Below are positions 1 through 11,091 of a DNA stretch of 64,000 nt, piece by piece. Position numbers and translations under genes: made by a program. Origin of the DNA: Lentibacillus sediminis (GTDB taxonomy: Bacteria; Bacillota; Bacilli; Bacillales; Amphibacillaceae); NCBI RefSeq assembly GCF_002763455.1, contig NZ_NIXK01000008.1:62001-126000 (forward strand), in the 5' to 3' direction. A model generated the notes under the pieces. The model made no database searches. It was not told where the DNA came from and was given only the letters and a program-made list of their open reading frames with translations. Position 1 is the first letter of the stretch. Each line of letters starts with the position of its first letter.

Positions 1-658
1 TATATTCCCTTTGAAAAACATCCATAGCCTTATTGGCATAATCAATGACTTCCAAGGTATTACGCAATTTACTATGTGTAACAGCTATAATGTATTGCAA
101 ATCTCCTATTTCTTTATCTTCAATATCAATTTGATTTAATTTTTCCTCGGCCTGTTCATATAATTGCATGGCTTGATTAAAGTCACCACTTGCCGAGTTA
201 TAATTCCCCCGATACTTAAACCAGTAAAACTGCTCCACATGATTAAAAGATGGGGCCATTTCATTCAATTCATTAATCACATTGAGCGCTTCCTTAAACT
301 CACCTAGCACCAAGTAATAACGAATCTTATGAATCTCAAACATTACCAGCCCGCCGCTCAGGCTGCGGTTCATTACTTCTTGGAGTTCATTGTAAAGAGA
401 AACAATTTCCTCCTTATCATTCACAGCGAACAGCATGCCGTACCAGCGCTTGCATTTTTCCTGTGTGTCTGCATCAAGTTCATTATTCATTTGAACGCCC
501 AGTCGGGTGCAGAGCATTTGCATGATCTCAGGGCTTGCGTCTGTTTTCTTGTTCTCAATTTTCGATAGATAGGATAAGGAGACGATCCCTTTAGCCAATT
601 CTCCTTGTGTCAATTCTTTTTTCTGACGATGTAGTTTGATAAAGGATCCCATTTCCAT
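1..658 (-). CDS. XRE-family regulator with TPR-like C-terminus (RRNPP-like), 3' end outside window
   Basis: Read leftward from an ATG at 658 (a second in-frame ATG lies at 652), preceded by a GGGGTGGG ribosome site. About 219 residues fit before the window edge without a stop. Residues 8-55 form a Cro/C1-type helix-turn-helix (IKLHRQKKELTQGELAKG, then SLSYLSKIENKK). The rest is helical and TPR-like (YYLVLGEFKEALNVINEL, QLYEQAEEKLNQ). Established knowledge: HTH plus TPR proteins of the Rgg/PlcR/NprR class often sense short secreted peptides or control neighbouring genes. No candidate peptide gene is visible upstream, and the downstream side lies outside the window, so the target is unknown. 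Confidence 0.85.
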   Translation of the reverse strand, partial: MEMGSFIKLHRQKKELTQGELAKGIVSLSYLSKIENKKTDASPEIMQMLCTRLGVQMNNELDADTQEKCKRWYGMLFAVNDKEEIVSLYNELQEVMNRSLSGGLVMFEIHKIRYYLVLGEFKEALNVINELNEMAPSFNHVEQFYWFKYRGNYNSASGDFNQAMQLYEQAEEKLNQIDIEDKEIGDLQYIIAVTHSKLRNTLEVIDYANKAMDVFQREY

Positions 659-825
659 CTATTTACCCACCCCAATATCCTTATTGGCTTTCTTAAATGG
701 TATATTTACAGTATAACATTACTTTCAGAGAATTCATATTGGGAAAATCAAACGAAATATAGGCCTTTTTTGGCTAAAAAACAGCTTAAAAACTGCTCGA
801 TTTTCCTGGGAGAGGAAAATTGACC

Positions 826-854
826 CCTTTTTGACCGAAATCAGTCAAAAAGAG
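826..854. terminator. Bidirectional hairpin downstream of the rocA remnant
   Basis: An inverted repeat TTTTTGAC / GTCAAAAA with loop CGAAATCA, flanked by T and A tracts. A second small hairpin ATTTTCCT-GGGAG-AGGAAAAT lies next to it at 800-820. They lie where a terminator of the decayed aldehyde dehydrogenase gene would be. The rest of 660-1080 shows no gene apart from that remnant. Confidence 0.5.
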
Positions 855-883
855 GCCAATGAGTTTTCCTGTCAAGAAAAAAT

Positions 884-1016
884 TTACAACATTTTAGAAG
901 TTGTTTTTCCTTGCATATGATGGATCAGGTAATCCGGCCCACCTGCTTTGGAATCTGTGCCAGACATATCAAAGCCGCCAAATGAATGGTAGCCGACAAA
1001 CGCAGCTTTATTTATA
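884..1016 (-). pseudogene. C-terminal fragment of 1-pyrroline-5-carboxylate dehydrogenase (RocA/PruA-like)
   Basis: Read leftward from about 1016 to a TAA at 884-886, the frame encodes about 43 residues containing [20 protein letters not shown], then PDYL and HHMQGKT. This matches from memory the extreme C-terminus of RocA-type P5C dehydrogenases (VGYHPFGG...[13 protein letters not shown]). The catalytic domain and the start are missing, and the sequence upstream of 1016 has no resemblance to the rest of the enzyme. It is a leftover of a deleted gene. No start codon or ribosome site supports expression. Confidence 0.8.
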
Positions 1017-1083
1017 TGAGATAGGTGTAGGGACGTTGTTATTTGGTTGGAAACAATTTTGAAAAACTACAAAGCACAATCCC

Positions 1084-1206
1084 AGCGGAGGAAATATACG
1101 GAGACTCCTGCGGGAAGAAAAGCCTAGGCGAGACCGCGAAGTGCGTCAGCACAAGGGGGCTCGGCAGCTTCCCGCGGAAAGCGTAGTATATTTCCGCAGC
1201 GGCGGG
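1084..1206 (+). repeat. 120-bp dispersed palindromic repeat, copy 1
   Basis: Begins GCGGAGGAAATATACGGAGA and ends AAAGCGTAGTATATTTCCGC, so the two ends are complementary (GCGGAAATATAC...GTATATTTCCGC). The inner part contains CTCCTGCGGG and CCCGCGGAAAGCG arms. Two more copies lie at 34635-34754 (inverted) and 34970-35090. It is noncoding and of the kind scattered between genes in many Bacillaceae chromosomes. Confidence 0.85.
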
Positions 1207-1222
1207 CTATGTCACTATATCT

Positions 1223-2344
1223 CTAATCAAAAATATGCACAGACGGTTCTTCCGCTCCAGCCTCGCGAAAGATCACACTTTCCACGTTTTCGCCAGTCAT
1301 CACTTTAATCTCCAGATCATAATAATTGGCAAACATATCCTGCACCAGACCAACGGCATACTGGGTAAAACCAATCACTTCCGCTTTTCCGTAAAATTCA
1401 ATCGGTATCTCCAGTGTCAGCTGCTGCAGTTCCTCATCAACGTAGAAACCTTCACCAATTACCCCGACATAATTAGGGAAAAACTGGGCGATTTCATTTC
1501 CAAAGCTTGTCACAATTTCATGATCTTCAAAGTATTTCTCTTGCCCTTCCGCTGACGGGAACAGAATATTTTCTTCATTTACTGTTTCCCATTCCTCAAT
1601 CGAATTGCCGTCTGCCGAAATGGTTGTTTTGGCAACAAAGTTTCCTGGTACTGGGGAGGACTGTTCTTCCTCACGATAAAGAGCAAACAGGATCGGCACA
1701 TTTTCCAGTCCTTCAATCTGGCGGACACGATCGAGGACTTCCTGAGCAATCTGGCTACCCTGCTGCATCATTTCATCCAGCGGAATGTCTTCATAATAGT
1801 AAGGTCCTCCGGTTTCTGTCTGGAAACGGTAGACAGATTTTAAGGCCAGGCCGATGGAAATCCCGGCAAGTTCGACCGAGTTATCTTCCCGCTGCACCAC
1901 ATAATTCTGTTCAAGAATATGGGATAGATAGCGCGGGTTCTCCCGGTAGGTATCCTCATTTGCGCCTTCTTCTATTACCGGATTCAATTCGTCAATCCAA
2001 TTCAGCGCCATTTCTGATGTAATATACTGGCCTTCCTGGAAATAATGATCATTCGGGCCAAACACTGCTTTGGAATGGCGACGCAGGCCTGTCTCCATTT
2101 CATCAATATCCACCCGGTTGGCCAGCTGGTTGCTGATGACTCCTCTGGCTGCACTCACCTCATAAGGCAGGATGATCCGATATGTTTCATCAGAGAGCTG
2201 GTTGCTTGGAACGATAGATGTCTCGGTATCGTTCGACTCTTCATTTTGCAGGACTTCTTCTTCGTTTTCATTTATATTCAAATTTGGAGCACAGCCCGTG
2301 AGTACCAGAAGGACAATGATCAGCCAAATGCTTATTCGTTTCAC
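1223..2344 (-). CDS. camS: CamS-family (sex pheromone precursor) lipoprotein
   Basis: A 373-residue lipoprotein with GTG start at 2344, GGAGG ribosome site 7 bp upstream. Signal peptide: KR, a hydrophobic stretch WLIIVLLVLT, then lipobox LTGC with Cys18 as the lipidated residue. The remainder is an acidic extracytoplasmic domain (YRIILPYEVSAARGVISNQL, then a tail ending in EEPSVHIFD) typical of CamS/YerH. Known for the family: in enterococci and staphylococci the cleaved signal peptide yields a pheromone; the role of the protein itself in Bacillaceae is unsettled. It is the last gene of pcrB-pcrA-ligA-camS, 15 bp after ligA, so it is almost surely cotranscribed with DNA-maintenance genes. Confidence 0.9.
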   Translation of the reverse strand: MKRISIWLIIVLLVLTGCAPNLNINENEEEVLQNEESNDTETSIVPSNQLSDETYRIILPYEVSAARGVISNQLANRVDIDEMETGLRRHSKAVFGPNDHYFQEGQYITSEMALNWIDELNPVIEEGANEDTYRENPRYLSHILEQNYVVQREDNSVELAGISIGLALKSVYRFQTETGGPYYYEDIPLDEMMQQGSQIAQEVLDRVRQIEGLENVPILFALYREEEQSSPVPGNFVAKTTISADGNSIEEWETVNEENILFPSAEGQEKYFEDHEIVTSFGNEIAQFFPNYVGVIGEGFYVDEELQQLTLEIPIEFYGKAEVIGFTQYAVGLVQDMFANYYDLEIKVMTGENVESVIFREAGAEEPSVHIFD

Positions 2345-2359
2345 AGGGATCCTCCCTCC

Positions 2360-4381
<2,022 letters not shown>

Positions 4382-6604
4382 CTATTGTTTCGTGATCGGG
4401 GCGAATTTTGCCAGCACCCGTTTAACGCCGGTCGGGGCTGGAAAGGCGATATCGAGCTCCATCGCTTCGCCTTCTCCCTGCACCTTGACAACCGTACCGG
4501 TGCCCCATTTTTTGTGGGCTGCTTTATCTCCGGCACTCCATGTCTCGCTCTCGGCGCCTGTCGTTTTCTGCATCCGTTCTGCTTTCCGTTTGACAGGAGC
4601 CGGCCGATCAGGAGACATGCCGATGCGGCCACCGAACATCGATGTTTTTTCCTCCTCGATGCCGTCGATCAGATGCTCAGGGATCTCATGAATAAACCGG
4701 CTGACCGGATTCATATTGGTCCGCCCGTATAATGTGCGCATCTGGGCATGGGTTAAGTAAAGCTCCTGCTCGGCACGGGTTATCCCGACATAAGCCAGCC
4801 TGCGCTCTTCTTCCATTTCATCTTCTTCAAACATGGAGCGGCTGTGTGGAAAAACATTTTCCTCCATGCCGATCAAAAAGACTACCGGAAATTCCAGGCC
4901 TTTTGCCGCATGCAGGGTCATCAGCGTAATTTTCGGCTCATTTTCCTGCTCTTCCGCATCTACCTTGTCAATATCAGCGATCAGCGCAAGGTCTGTCAGA
5001 AAAGCCACCAGTGTTTTGTCTTCCTCCGCTGCCTCTTCAAAATCCTTGGTCACTGTCATGAACTCTTCCAGGTTTTCCAGCCTGCTCTGCGATTCCAATG
5101 TGGCTTCATTCTTCAGCATCTCTTGATAGCCTGTCCGTGCAAGCACCGCTTCAACCATATCGGTTGCGGTCAAAAATTCCTGCTGCTGGGAAAGTGATTG
5201 GATCAGCTTACCGAACTCTGCCAGTGCATTGGCCGCCTTTTTGGATACGCCGGTAAAATCGACCTCTTTGACCGCTTCATTAAAGGAAATGTCATGTGTT
5301 TGGGCGTGGGCTCTGAGTCTGTCTACAGTGGTTTTGCCAATTCCCCGTTTCGGCACATTGACCACGCGCTCAAAACTGATATCATCATCCGGGTTGGTAA
5401 TCAGCCTCAAGTAGGCAACCATGTCCTTGATTTCCTTCCGCTCATAGAACTTGGTGCCGCCAACCATCTGATATGGAAGATTGGATTTCATGAATGTATC
5501 CTCTATCGCCCGAGACTGTGCATTCGTCCGGTACAGGATGGCTATATCATTCGGCGTGAAATCTTCTTCACGTGTAAGTTCCTGAATCTTATCCGTGATA
5601 AACAGCGCCTCTTCCTGTTCGGTCGCTCCTTTATAATAATGGATGTTCTTGCCATCCGGGTTTTCCGTCCAGAGATTCTTCGGCTTGCGTCCCGTGTTGT
5701 GCTCAATCACATGGTTCGCCGCCTCCAGAATCGACTTGGTGGAACGGTAATTTTGCTCAAGAAAAATCGTCCGTGAAGACGGATAGTCTTTTTCAAACGA
5801 GAGGATATTCGCAATATCCGCGCCGCGCCAGCGATAAATCGACTGATCGGAGTCTCCGACAACACAGAGATTCTGATAGCAGCTCGCCAGCTGTTTAACC
5901 AGGAAATACTGCGCATGGTTCGTATCCTGGTACTCGTCCACATGGATATACTGAAAGCGCCGCTGATAGTATTCCAGCACCTCAGGAACGCGCTTGAACA
6001 GATGAATCGTCTGCATAATCAGATCATCAAAGTCCAGTGACTGATTTTTCTGCAGCCTCTTCTGATATGCCGTGTACACCTGGGATACCTGTCTTTCAAA
6101 AAAGTTCCCGACCTTCTCGCTGTATACTTCCGGGGTAATCAGTTCATTTTTTGCCGCACTGATATGCCCTAGCATCGCCCGCGGATCAAATTTCTTCGGG
6201 TCGATGTTGTGATCCTTCAGTATTTGTTTAATGACGGACAACTGATCACCGCTGTCGAGAATCGTGAAATTGCGATTATAGCCGATTCGGTCAATGTCGC
6301 GCCGGAGAATCCGCACACACATCGAGTGGAACGTGGAAACCCACATCATTTCACTTGCCGGGCCGACGAGCCGTCGCACCCGATTTTTCATCTCCCGTGC
6401 TGCCTTGTTGGTAAAGGTGATCGCCAGAATATTCCTTGGTGCGACGTCCTTCTCCCCTAGCAGGTAGGCAATCCGGTGGGTCAGTACCCGTGTCTTGCCG
6501 CTGCCCGCACCGGCCATAATCAAAAGTGGTCCTTCTGTATGCTTGACTGCCTCTTGCTGCTCCTTATTCAGCCCTTTTACTAATTCGTCGATCGTTTGAC
6601 TCAT
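4382..6604 (-). CDS. pcrA: ATP-dependent DNA helicase PcrA
   Basis: A 740-residue superfamily 1A 3'-5' helicase. Motif I AGAGSGKT at residues 31-38, motif [10 protein letters not shown], motif [19 protein letters not shown], motif IV QNYRST, motif [16 protein letters not shown] and motif [16 protein letters not shown] are all present. The C-terminal 60 residues ([18 protein letters not shown]) form the Tudor-like domain that contacts RNA polymerase in Bacillus PcrA. Functions known for the family: repair, rolling-circle replication and removal of RecA or stalled polymerase. The ribosome site before ATG 6604 is weak (AGGGCGG), suggesting coupling to pcrB 21 bp upstream. Confidence 0.97.
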   Translation of the reverse strand: MSQTIDELVKGLNKEQQEAVKHTEGPLLIMAGAGSGKTRVLTHRIAYLLGEKDVAPRNILAITFTNKAAREMKNRVRRLVGPASEMMWVSTFHSMCVRILRRDIDRIGYNRNFTILDSGDQLSVIKQILKDHNIDPKKFDPRAMLGHISAAKNELITPEVYSEKVGNFFERQVSQVYTAYQKRLQKNQSLDFDDLIMQTIHLFKRVPEVLEYYQRRFQYIHVDEYQDTNHAQYFLVKQLASCYQNLCVVGDSDQSIYRWRGADIANILSFEKDYPSSRTIFLEQNYRSTKSILEAANHVIEHNTGRKPKNLWTENPDGKNIHYYKGATEQEEALFITDKIQELTREEDFTPNDIAILYRTNAQSRAIEDTFMKSNLPYQMVGGTKFYERKEIKDMVAYLRLITNPDDDISFERVVNVPKRGIGKTTVDRLRAHAQTHDISFNEAVKEVDFTGVSKKAANALAEFGKLIQSLSQQQEFLTATDMVEAVLARTGYQEMLKNEATLESQSRLENLEEFMTVTKDFEEAAEEDKTLVAFLTDLALIADIDKVDAEEQENEPKITLMTLHAAKGLEFPVVFLIGMEENVFPHSRSMFEEDEMEEERRLAYVGITRAEQELYLTHAQMRTLYGRTNMNPVSRFIHEIPEHLIDGIEEEKTSMFGGRIGMSPDRPAPVKRKAERMQKTTGAESETWSAGDKAAHKKWGTGTVVKVQGEGEAMELDIAFPAPTGVKRVLAKFAPITKQ

Positions 6605-6625
6605 GGTTATTTACACCGCCCTGCG

Positions 6626-7312
6626 TTAATCTTTAACTGCCTTTACTGTTTTCATTGCACTGTTGAAATTGGTATAAATACTATTGCCGACAATGATGAC
6701 ATCGGCATTGTCTTTCATTTCCCGCGCCTGAATAGGGTTTTCAATGCCGCCGCCGTAAAAAAGCAGCGCCTCCCCCAATTGGTCTTTCACTTTTTTCACA
6801 AGCTGCGGATCGCCGTACATCCCGCTGTACTCCATATAGAAAATCGGCAAGTGAAAGACATGCTCTGCCATATAGGCATATGCCACCACATCCTCATTAT
6901 CCGGTAAATAGCTGTTCGTATGTGTAAATGCTTTTGCGTCTTTATTTAAAATACAATAGCCTTCAAAAAAGATCTGACTGTATTCCATCATATCAATGTA
7001 TTGTTTAATCGCCTGATGCTGCATATCCATCATCCATTTTTTCTCCCGGGAATTCAACACCATGGGAATCAGATAATCATCAAAACCAGGCGTGATCGAA
7101 TCCATATTGGAAACTTCCAGCAGACATGGTACCGCATGCCGGCGAATCCGTGACAAGAGATCCAGCACCCCGTCCAGCGTCACATCATCCGTACCGCCGA
7201 CAATAACCGCATCTGTCCCGGACTCACATAGGAGGTCGAGATGCTCATCGGAAATCTCCTTCGCCGGATCCAATTTAAAGATGTGCTTCCATTCGTTCAT
7301 GTTCGTATACAA
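6626..7312 (-). CDS. pcrB: Heptaprenylglyceryl phosphate synthase PcrB
   Basis: A TIM-barrel prenyltransferase that joins heptaprenyl diphosphate to sn-glycerol-1-phosphate in Bacillaceae. Signature stretches: EWKHIFKLDP near the N-terminus, CESGTDAVIVGGTDDVT, FYMEYSGMYGDP, and the phosphate-binding ends LFYGGGIENP and ADVIIVGNSIY. Start choice: the frame opens at TTG 7327, but that codon sits in the GGGGGA sequence. TTG 7312 has GGGGGA 7 bp upstream and gives 228 residues, the family length; ATG 7300 is a further alternative. First gene of the pcrB-pcrA-ligA-camS operon, with a promoter at 7347-7354. Confidence 0.93.
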   Translation of the reverse strand: MYTNMNEWKHIFKLDPAKEISDEHLDLLCESGTDAVIVGGTDDVTLDGVLDLLSRIRRHAVPCLLEVSNMDSITPGFDDYLIPMVLNSREKKWMMDMQHQAIKQYIDMMEYSQIFFEGYCILNKDAKAFTHTNSYLPDNEDVVAYAYMAEHVFHLPIFYMEYSGMYGDPQLVKKVKDQLGEALLFYGGGIENPIQAREMKDNADVIIVGNSIYTNFNSAMKTVKAVKD

Positions 7313-7346
7313 AGTCGTATCCCCCAATGTTAGGTTCCATTTGTCT

Positions 7347-7354
7347 ATTATAGC
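7347..7354 (-). promoter_or_regulatory. Extended -10 promoter of the pcrB operon
   Basis: Read leftward the sequence is TGCTATAAT, a perfect extended -10 element (TGn plus TATAAT), about 35 bp before the chosen pcrB start. No good -35 is seen 17 bp upstream, as expected for extended -10 promoters. Confidence 0.65.
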
Positions 7355-7440
7355 AAAAAATGTGTCGGGAATTTAGAGATATGGTGAGATTTTTTGTGGG
7401 GAGGTGGTGGAGGGGATGTCCACTGTAGCGCCAGCGGCTC

Positions 7441-7594
7441 TCGGGCTGAAGTTTTCGTTTTCGGGTTGAAATTTTTGTTTTGGGGTTGAAGTTCTCGCTC
7501 TCGAGTTGAAGTTTGCGCTCTCCGGTTGAAGTTCTCGCTCTCCGGTTGAAGATTGCGCTCTCCGGTTGAAGTTCCCCGCTCTCCGGTTGAACAC
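7441..7594 (+). repeat. 20-bp tandem array A
   Basis: Seven and a half units of 20 bp (one of 21), e.g. TCCGGTTGAAGTTCTCGCTC. The core GGTTGAAGTT is nearly constant and the right part of the unit varies (TCGTTT, TTGTTT, TCGCTC, TGCGCTC). Because 20 is not a multiple of three, it leaves long spurious reading frames on the minus strand. It fills the gap between the yerC stop and the pcrB promoter. Same family as the arrays at 40975-41170 and 47409-47503. Confidence 0.9.
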
Positions 7595-7615
7595 CCCGAC
7601 CACCCCACCAACACA

Positions 7616-7650
7616 AAAAGAAAAACCGCCACCCGGCCAGGCAACGGCTC
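7616..7650 (-). terminator. Probable rho-independent terminator of yerC/yerB
   Basis: Read leftward: AGCCGTTGCC, loop TGGCC, then a pairing arm GGGTGGCGGT with several G-T pairs, followed by TTTTTC. It begins about 12 bp beyond the yerC stop. Confidence 0.6.
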
Positions 7651-7661
7651 CCTTAAAAAAT

Positions 7662-7958
7662 TTATTCCTCTTCCTCCACTCGCCCCAGCACCATCTGATA
7701 CCCATCATTCCCATAGTTGATACAGCGGCGCACGCGCGAAATGGTGGCGGTGGATGCGTTGGTTTCCTGCTCAATTGCGTTGTATGTATGGCCCTCCGTC
7801 AGCATCTTTGCCACCTGGAGACGCTGGGAGAGGGCGTGGATTTCCGACATGGTTGCAATGTCATCAAAAAAGCGGTAGCATTCCTCCCGATCCTTTAATG
7901 AAAGAATAGCATCAAATAATTGATCCAGCTGCTCTCCACGTAATTTATCTATTTGCAA
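7662..7958 (-). CDS. yerC: YerC/YecD family TrpR-like DNA-binding protein
   Basis: A 98-residue protein read from TTG 7958 with GGAGGG 6 bp upstream. It contains the TrpR/YerC helix-turn-helix (SEIHALSQRLQVAKMLTEG, then ATISRVRRCINYG), which in TrpR family members contacts DNA. The acidic tail EEEE is unusual but short. In B. subtilis the gene also sits near pcrB. Targets are not established. It follows yerB by 21 bp and probably shares its transcript. Confidence 0.88.
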   Translation of the reverse strand: MQIDKLRGEQLDQLFDAILSLKDREECYRFFDDIATMSEIHALSQRLQVAKMLTEGHTYNAIEQETNASTATISRVRRCINYGNDGYQMVLGRVEEEE

Positions 7959-7979
7959 TCCAGACCCTCCTTCTCCATC

Positions 7980-9068
7980 TTATTTTGATATTGTTACAGA
8001 CTGCCCGATCCCGGGACTCGACGGAACGACATTGATCCATGTTTTCCCCGGAACAAATCCGGCTGGCTCTCCGTCAATTACTGGAATAATCCGCCCATCG
8101 CGGTTTTCCCATTGCACCTCTCGAACGATTCCCTCCTGGATGAGATACCCGTTCCCACCGGAGACCAGGTCAATCGCCCGGCGGCCTGCATCATCAATGA
8201 TCTGATGCGGGGACTCTACGATAAATACATTGTCCACCTGAATCGGCTCTCCGGATTCCAGCTCTACCGTCTCTTCCCCATCATTATACCTGATATATTT
8301 TCCCGTATCAGCTTCATAGAAAAATTCTACTATTTCCATCGGTGAATCATCATAAACAACTTCCACATGGTTCGCCGGATCTCCGGATAAATTTCCAGTC
8401 TCCTCTGCAGTCAAAAACGGGAGTGGCTCCATGTCAGCGCTTGTAGCGTAGCCTTTTTCCTCCGCTGCCGGGTAGACACCGTCCACCTGCAGATAGGAAT
8501 TATGTGGTGCCTGGCGGAAAGATTCCCGCTGAAAAAGCGTGCCATTATTATCGTAAATCGCCCCATCCAGATGTGGAATCCCACGCTCGGCAATCATGTC
8601 GTTAACAAAACCGGCTGCGCCGTGATAGACATACAGTGCATTATAACCATTCGCAAGCTCAAAATAGTATTCTCGTGCACTGCGCACAGGACCTATTTCC
8701 TCAGGCAGTTCACTTTGATACAATGCCAGAAAACGGGTGATGCTTCCCTCTGCCAAAATTTCAAATACCATATCCGCTTGTGACAGCCCACTTTGCGGCC
8801 TTGCAGAAGTGTGGTTGTTCACCATTACCGAGATAATCCGGTTGTTCGAGAGGTCCCCATCTGCCTCTATGCCAGTCAACGGATAAACAGGGCCGGATTC
8901 TTCCGTGTCTTCTGCTGTTGCCTCTTCCGCTACTTGAACCACGGGAGCTTCTTCCTTTATTTCCACCCCAGGTTCTTTAAGTGGATTCTCTCTTGCTACC
9001 TTCTCTTCCCCTGCACAGCCAGCAAGCAGCAGCACTGCCGCCAGCATCCCCAAAATAAGCTTTCTCAT
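7980..9068 (-). CDS. yerB: YerB-like lipoprotein, DUF3048 domain
   Basis: A secreted lipoprotein of about 362 residues. The frame is open from 9110, but the signal peptide begins at ATG 9068: MRKLILGMLAAVLLLAGC with lipobox LAGC. The DUF3048 N-domain (VYPLTGIEADGD, NNHTSARPQSGLSQADMVFE, IGPVRSARE) and C-domain (IDLVSGGNGYLIQEG, GKTWINVVPSS) are both present. The biochemical role of the family is unknown; it is widespread in Firmicutes cell envelopes. Spacing of 21 bp to yerC suggests an operon. Confidence 0.9.
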   Translation of the reverse strand: MRKLILGMLAAVLLLAGCAGEEKVARENPLKEPGVEIKEEAPVVQVAEEATAEDTEESGPVYPLTGIEADGDLSNNRIISVMVNNHTSARPQSGLSQADMVFEILAEGSITRFLALYQSELPEEIGPVRSAREYYFELANGYNALYVYHGAAGFVNDMIAERGIPHLDGAIYDNNGTLFQRESFRQAPHNSYLQVDGVYPAAEEKGYATSADMEPLPFLTAEETGNLSGDPANHVEVVYDDSPMEIVEFFYEADTGKYIRYNDGEETVELESGEPIQVDNVFIVESPHQIIDDAGRRAIDLVSGGNGYLIQEGIVREVQWENRDGRIIPVIDGEPAGFVPGKTWINVVPSSPGIGQSVTISK

Positions 9069-9234
9069 ATCCCCCAACACCTTTGTGAAAAAAACTTGGC
9101 TTATCGTCAATTTTCATGGACAGGCCATAGTACAACTTATGCAGGATAAGGAAGTATATATACGTTCTTATTTGTCCAGAAATTTTGGTTGCTTTCTTCC
9201 CGCCCCACAAGCTATCTATAACTATTAGTATATG

Positions 9235-10977
9235 CTAACACATCGTTGCTGGGAAGAGTATTTCTCTTTTCATTACATCAATGATCCCCTGAGGTGTAAT
9301 CCGGACGTACGGCAAATGGGTGGATGACAGAAAAAAAATCGTATAAATCGGATCATTAAACGTATAGCCGAACTCTGTCAAAATGCTTCTTAACTGCTTC
9401 TCTTTCTCAATTAGTTCTTCCATCCCCCCGTCAAACATAAATCCGCCAAGCGCGAGCGGGATTTCCAGAAGCACCTCACCATCATGTACAAGTACAATTC
9501 CGCCGCCGATTTCCTTCAGCCGCTGCCAGGCGAGCCGGATATCCTGCTTGCTTTTTCCGATAAATACCAGATCTCCCGTTGTGGAGAAAGAGCTGGCGAG
9601 GGCTCCAAGTTTTTCTGTAAATCCGCGGATCGTCGTGTTCACCCGCCATTTCCCCTTTCTGTCAAGAAGCAGGGTGAACGCATCGTTTTTATTTTCCGGC
9701 AGCACATCTGTTGTGATGTCAATATCAATCGGGTATGGGTTCATGATCACGTCATTGACCATCTCCAAGCCGATGGGAACTGAGAATTGCAGTTCTTTTT
9801 GCTCGAGATTCCAGTCAAAATTAAGCGGACCGATTCCGTATTTTTTCCAATCAATCACTGGTCCCTGCTGCTGGTTCTGTCCATCCCGCACAATCCATTG
9901 CCCCTTAGCCAGCACACTTTCCGGATGCGGATTTTCTTTTTCCGATAAAATATTAATGTGGGCAATCCGGCCAGGAGAAATGCTTCCAATCAATTCATCC
10001 AGATGAAGGTGTCTCGCCGCATTATAGCTGGCGATACTGTAGGCCTCTTCCACCGGGATTCCTTTTTCGATGGCGATCTCAATGCACACATTCAACAGCC
10101 CGTTTTCATAAAAAGCAGGCGTGGCCCCGTCGGTCGTAAAGGTTAAATGATCAAACGAAGTCAGCCCTGCCTCCAATAGTTCTTCCGCCAGTTTTGGCAA
10201 ATCCGGCCGAATCGATGAATAGCGCAGCCCCACCTGATATCCCAGCTCCAGCCGTTTAAGCACCTCCTTGCCAGACATCGATTCATGATCTGCCCCCACA
10301 CCGAGCAGTTTCATCTTCGTCAGTGTTTTCTCTGATGCGCCCGGAAAATGCCCTTCGACTGGTTTGCCATGCCGGCCTGTCTCCTGCATCCAGTATAACA
10401 GGCGGTCATCCCCTGCCAAGAGACTTGGCCAGGATGTCAGCTCCCCGCCCTGGACGACCGCAGGATGAGCGATCCATTCGAGAATTTCTTCTGTATTGAA
10501 TAACTCTTCTTCATCCTGCCTCATCGTTTGTGAGTCAAACCGCGCCCACCAATACATGGAAACAGGTAGTTGTGAAAATTCTTCCATCAAAGTAAACGCT
10601 TTCTTTCTCTGGAGCAAAAAAAGCCAAAGCATATTGTCATTGACCAGGGTTGTTGTCCCGAACCGTGCTGCATGGTTGGCCAGCTCCTCGGGGTTGTACA
10701 GTTGAAATGGATGGGCATGCGGCTCGATGTACCCCGGCACCAGATATTTTCCACTGCAGTCCACGATTTCAGCAGCACCCGCATTCTCCGGCATCTTCTC
10801 CCCGACATAGACAATCCGCTCATCGACAATCCAAATATTTGCCTGGATCCATTGTTTGATAAACATATTCAAATACTTGCCGTTGGTTAAAATCAGTGTT
10901 GGAGCTTCTGCACCATCAATAACACTGACATGCTGCCTGAGTTCACGGTTTCTCCAGTACATTTCGTTATTCTGCAT
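9235..10977 (-). CDS. yerA: YerA-like adenine-deaminase family amidohydrolase
   Basis: About 580 residues of the adenine deaminase/YerA family. The N-terminal composite domain is followed by the metal-binding EPHAHPFQLY (HxH), a second metal region with EGHFPGAS and DHLTFTTDG, and the C-terminal adenine-deaminase domain ending in the ALGGFMFDGGMEELI region. YerA proteins are distant from genuine AdeC enzymes and their substrate is not established, so adenine deamination is possible only. ATG 10977 is chosen; TTG 10998 is also in frame and neither has a convincing ribosome site. No operon partner overlaps it. Confidence 0.85.
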   Translation of the reverse strand: MQNNEMYWRNRELRQHVSVIDGAEAPTLILTNGKYLNMFIKQWIQANIWIVDERIVYVGEKMPENAGAAEIVDCSGKYLVPGYIEPHAHPFQLYNPEELANHAARFGTTTLVNDNMLWLFLLQRKKAFTLMEEFSQLPVSMYWWARFDSQTMRQDEEELFNTEEILEWIAHPAVVQGGELTSWPSLLAGDDRLLYWMQETGRHGKPVEGHFPGASEKTLTKMKLLGVGADHESMSGKEVLKRLELGYQVGLRYSSIRPDLPKLAEELLEAGLTSFDHLTFTTDGATPAFYENGLLNVCIEIAIEKGIPVEEAYSIASYNAARHLHLDELIGSISPGRIAHINILSEKENPHPESVLAKGQWIVRDGQNQQQGPVIDWKKYGIGPLNFDWNLEQKELQFSVPIGLEMVNDVIMNPYPIDIDITTDVLPENKNDAFTLLLDRKGKWRVNTTIRGFTEKLGALASSFSTTGDLVFIGKSKQDIRLAWQRLKEIGGGIVLVHDGEVLLEIPLALGGFMFDGGMEELIEKEKQLRSILTEFGYTFNDPIYTIFFLSSTHLPYVRITPQGIIDVMKREILFPATMC

Positions 10978-11091
10978 CACGCATTCTACTTTCTGCAATT
11001 GGTTTCTTCTATTTTAGCATAATTTTCACTTTAATACTTTAAAGTTTTTATTAAATGTCGTGACTTTTTTGTGACGTTATTCACATGATCG

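Noticed and set aside
7275-7774. Three long overlapping minus-strand frames over array A (NFNRRAQSSTGERE-like proteins)
   Set aside because: They are products of the 20-bp repeat in three phases, with no ribosome site or independent homology.
9235-10977. Calling this gene adenine deaminase AdeC for the purine system
   Set aside because: It matches the divergent YerA branch, is not near purine regulation signals, and lacks experimental support in the family.
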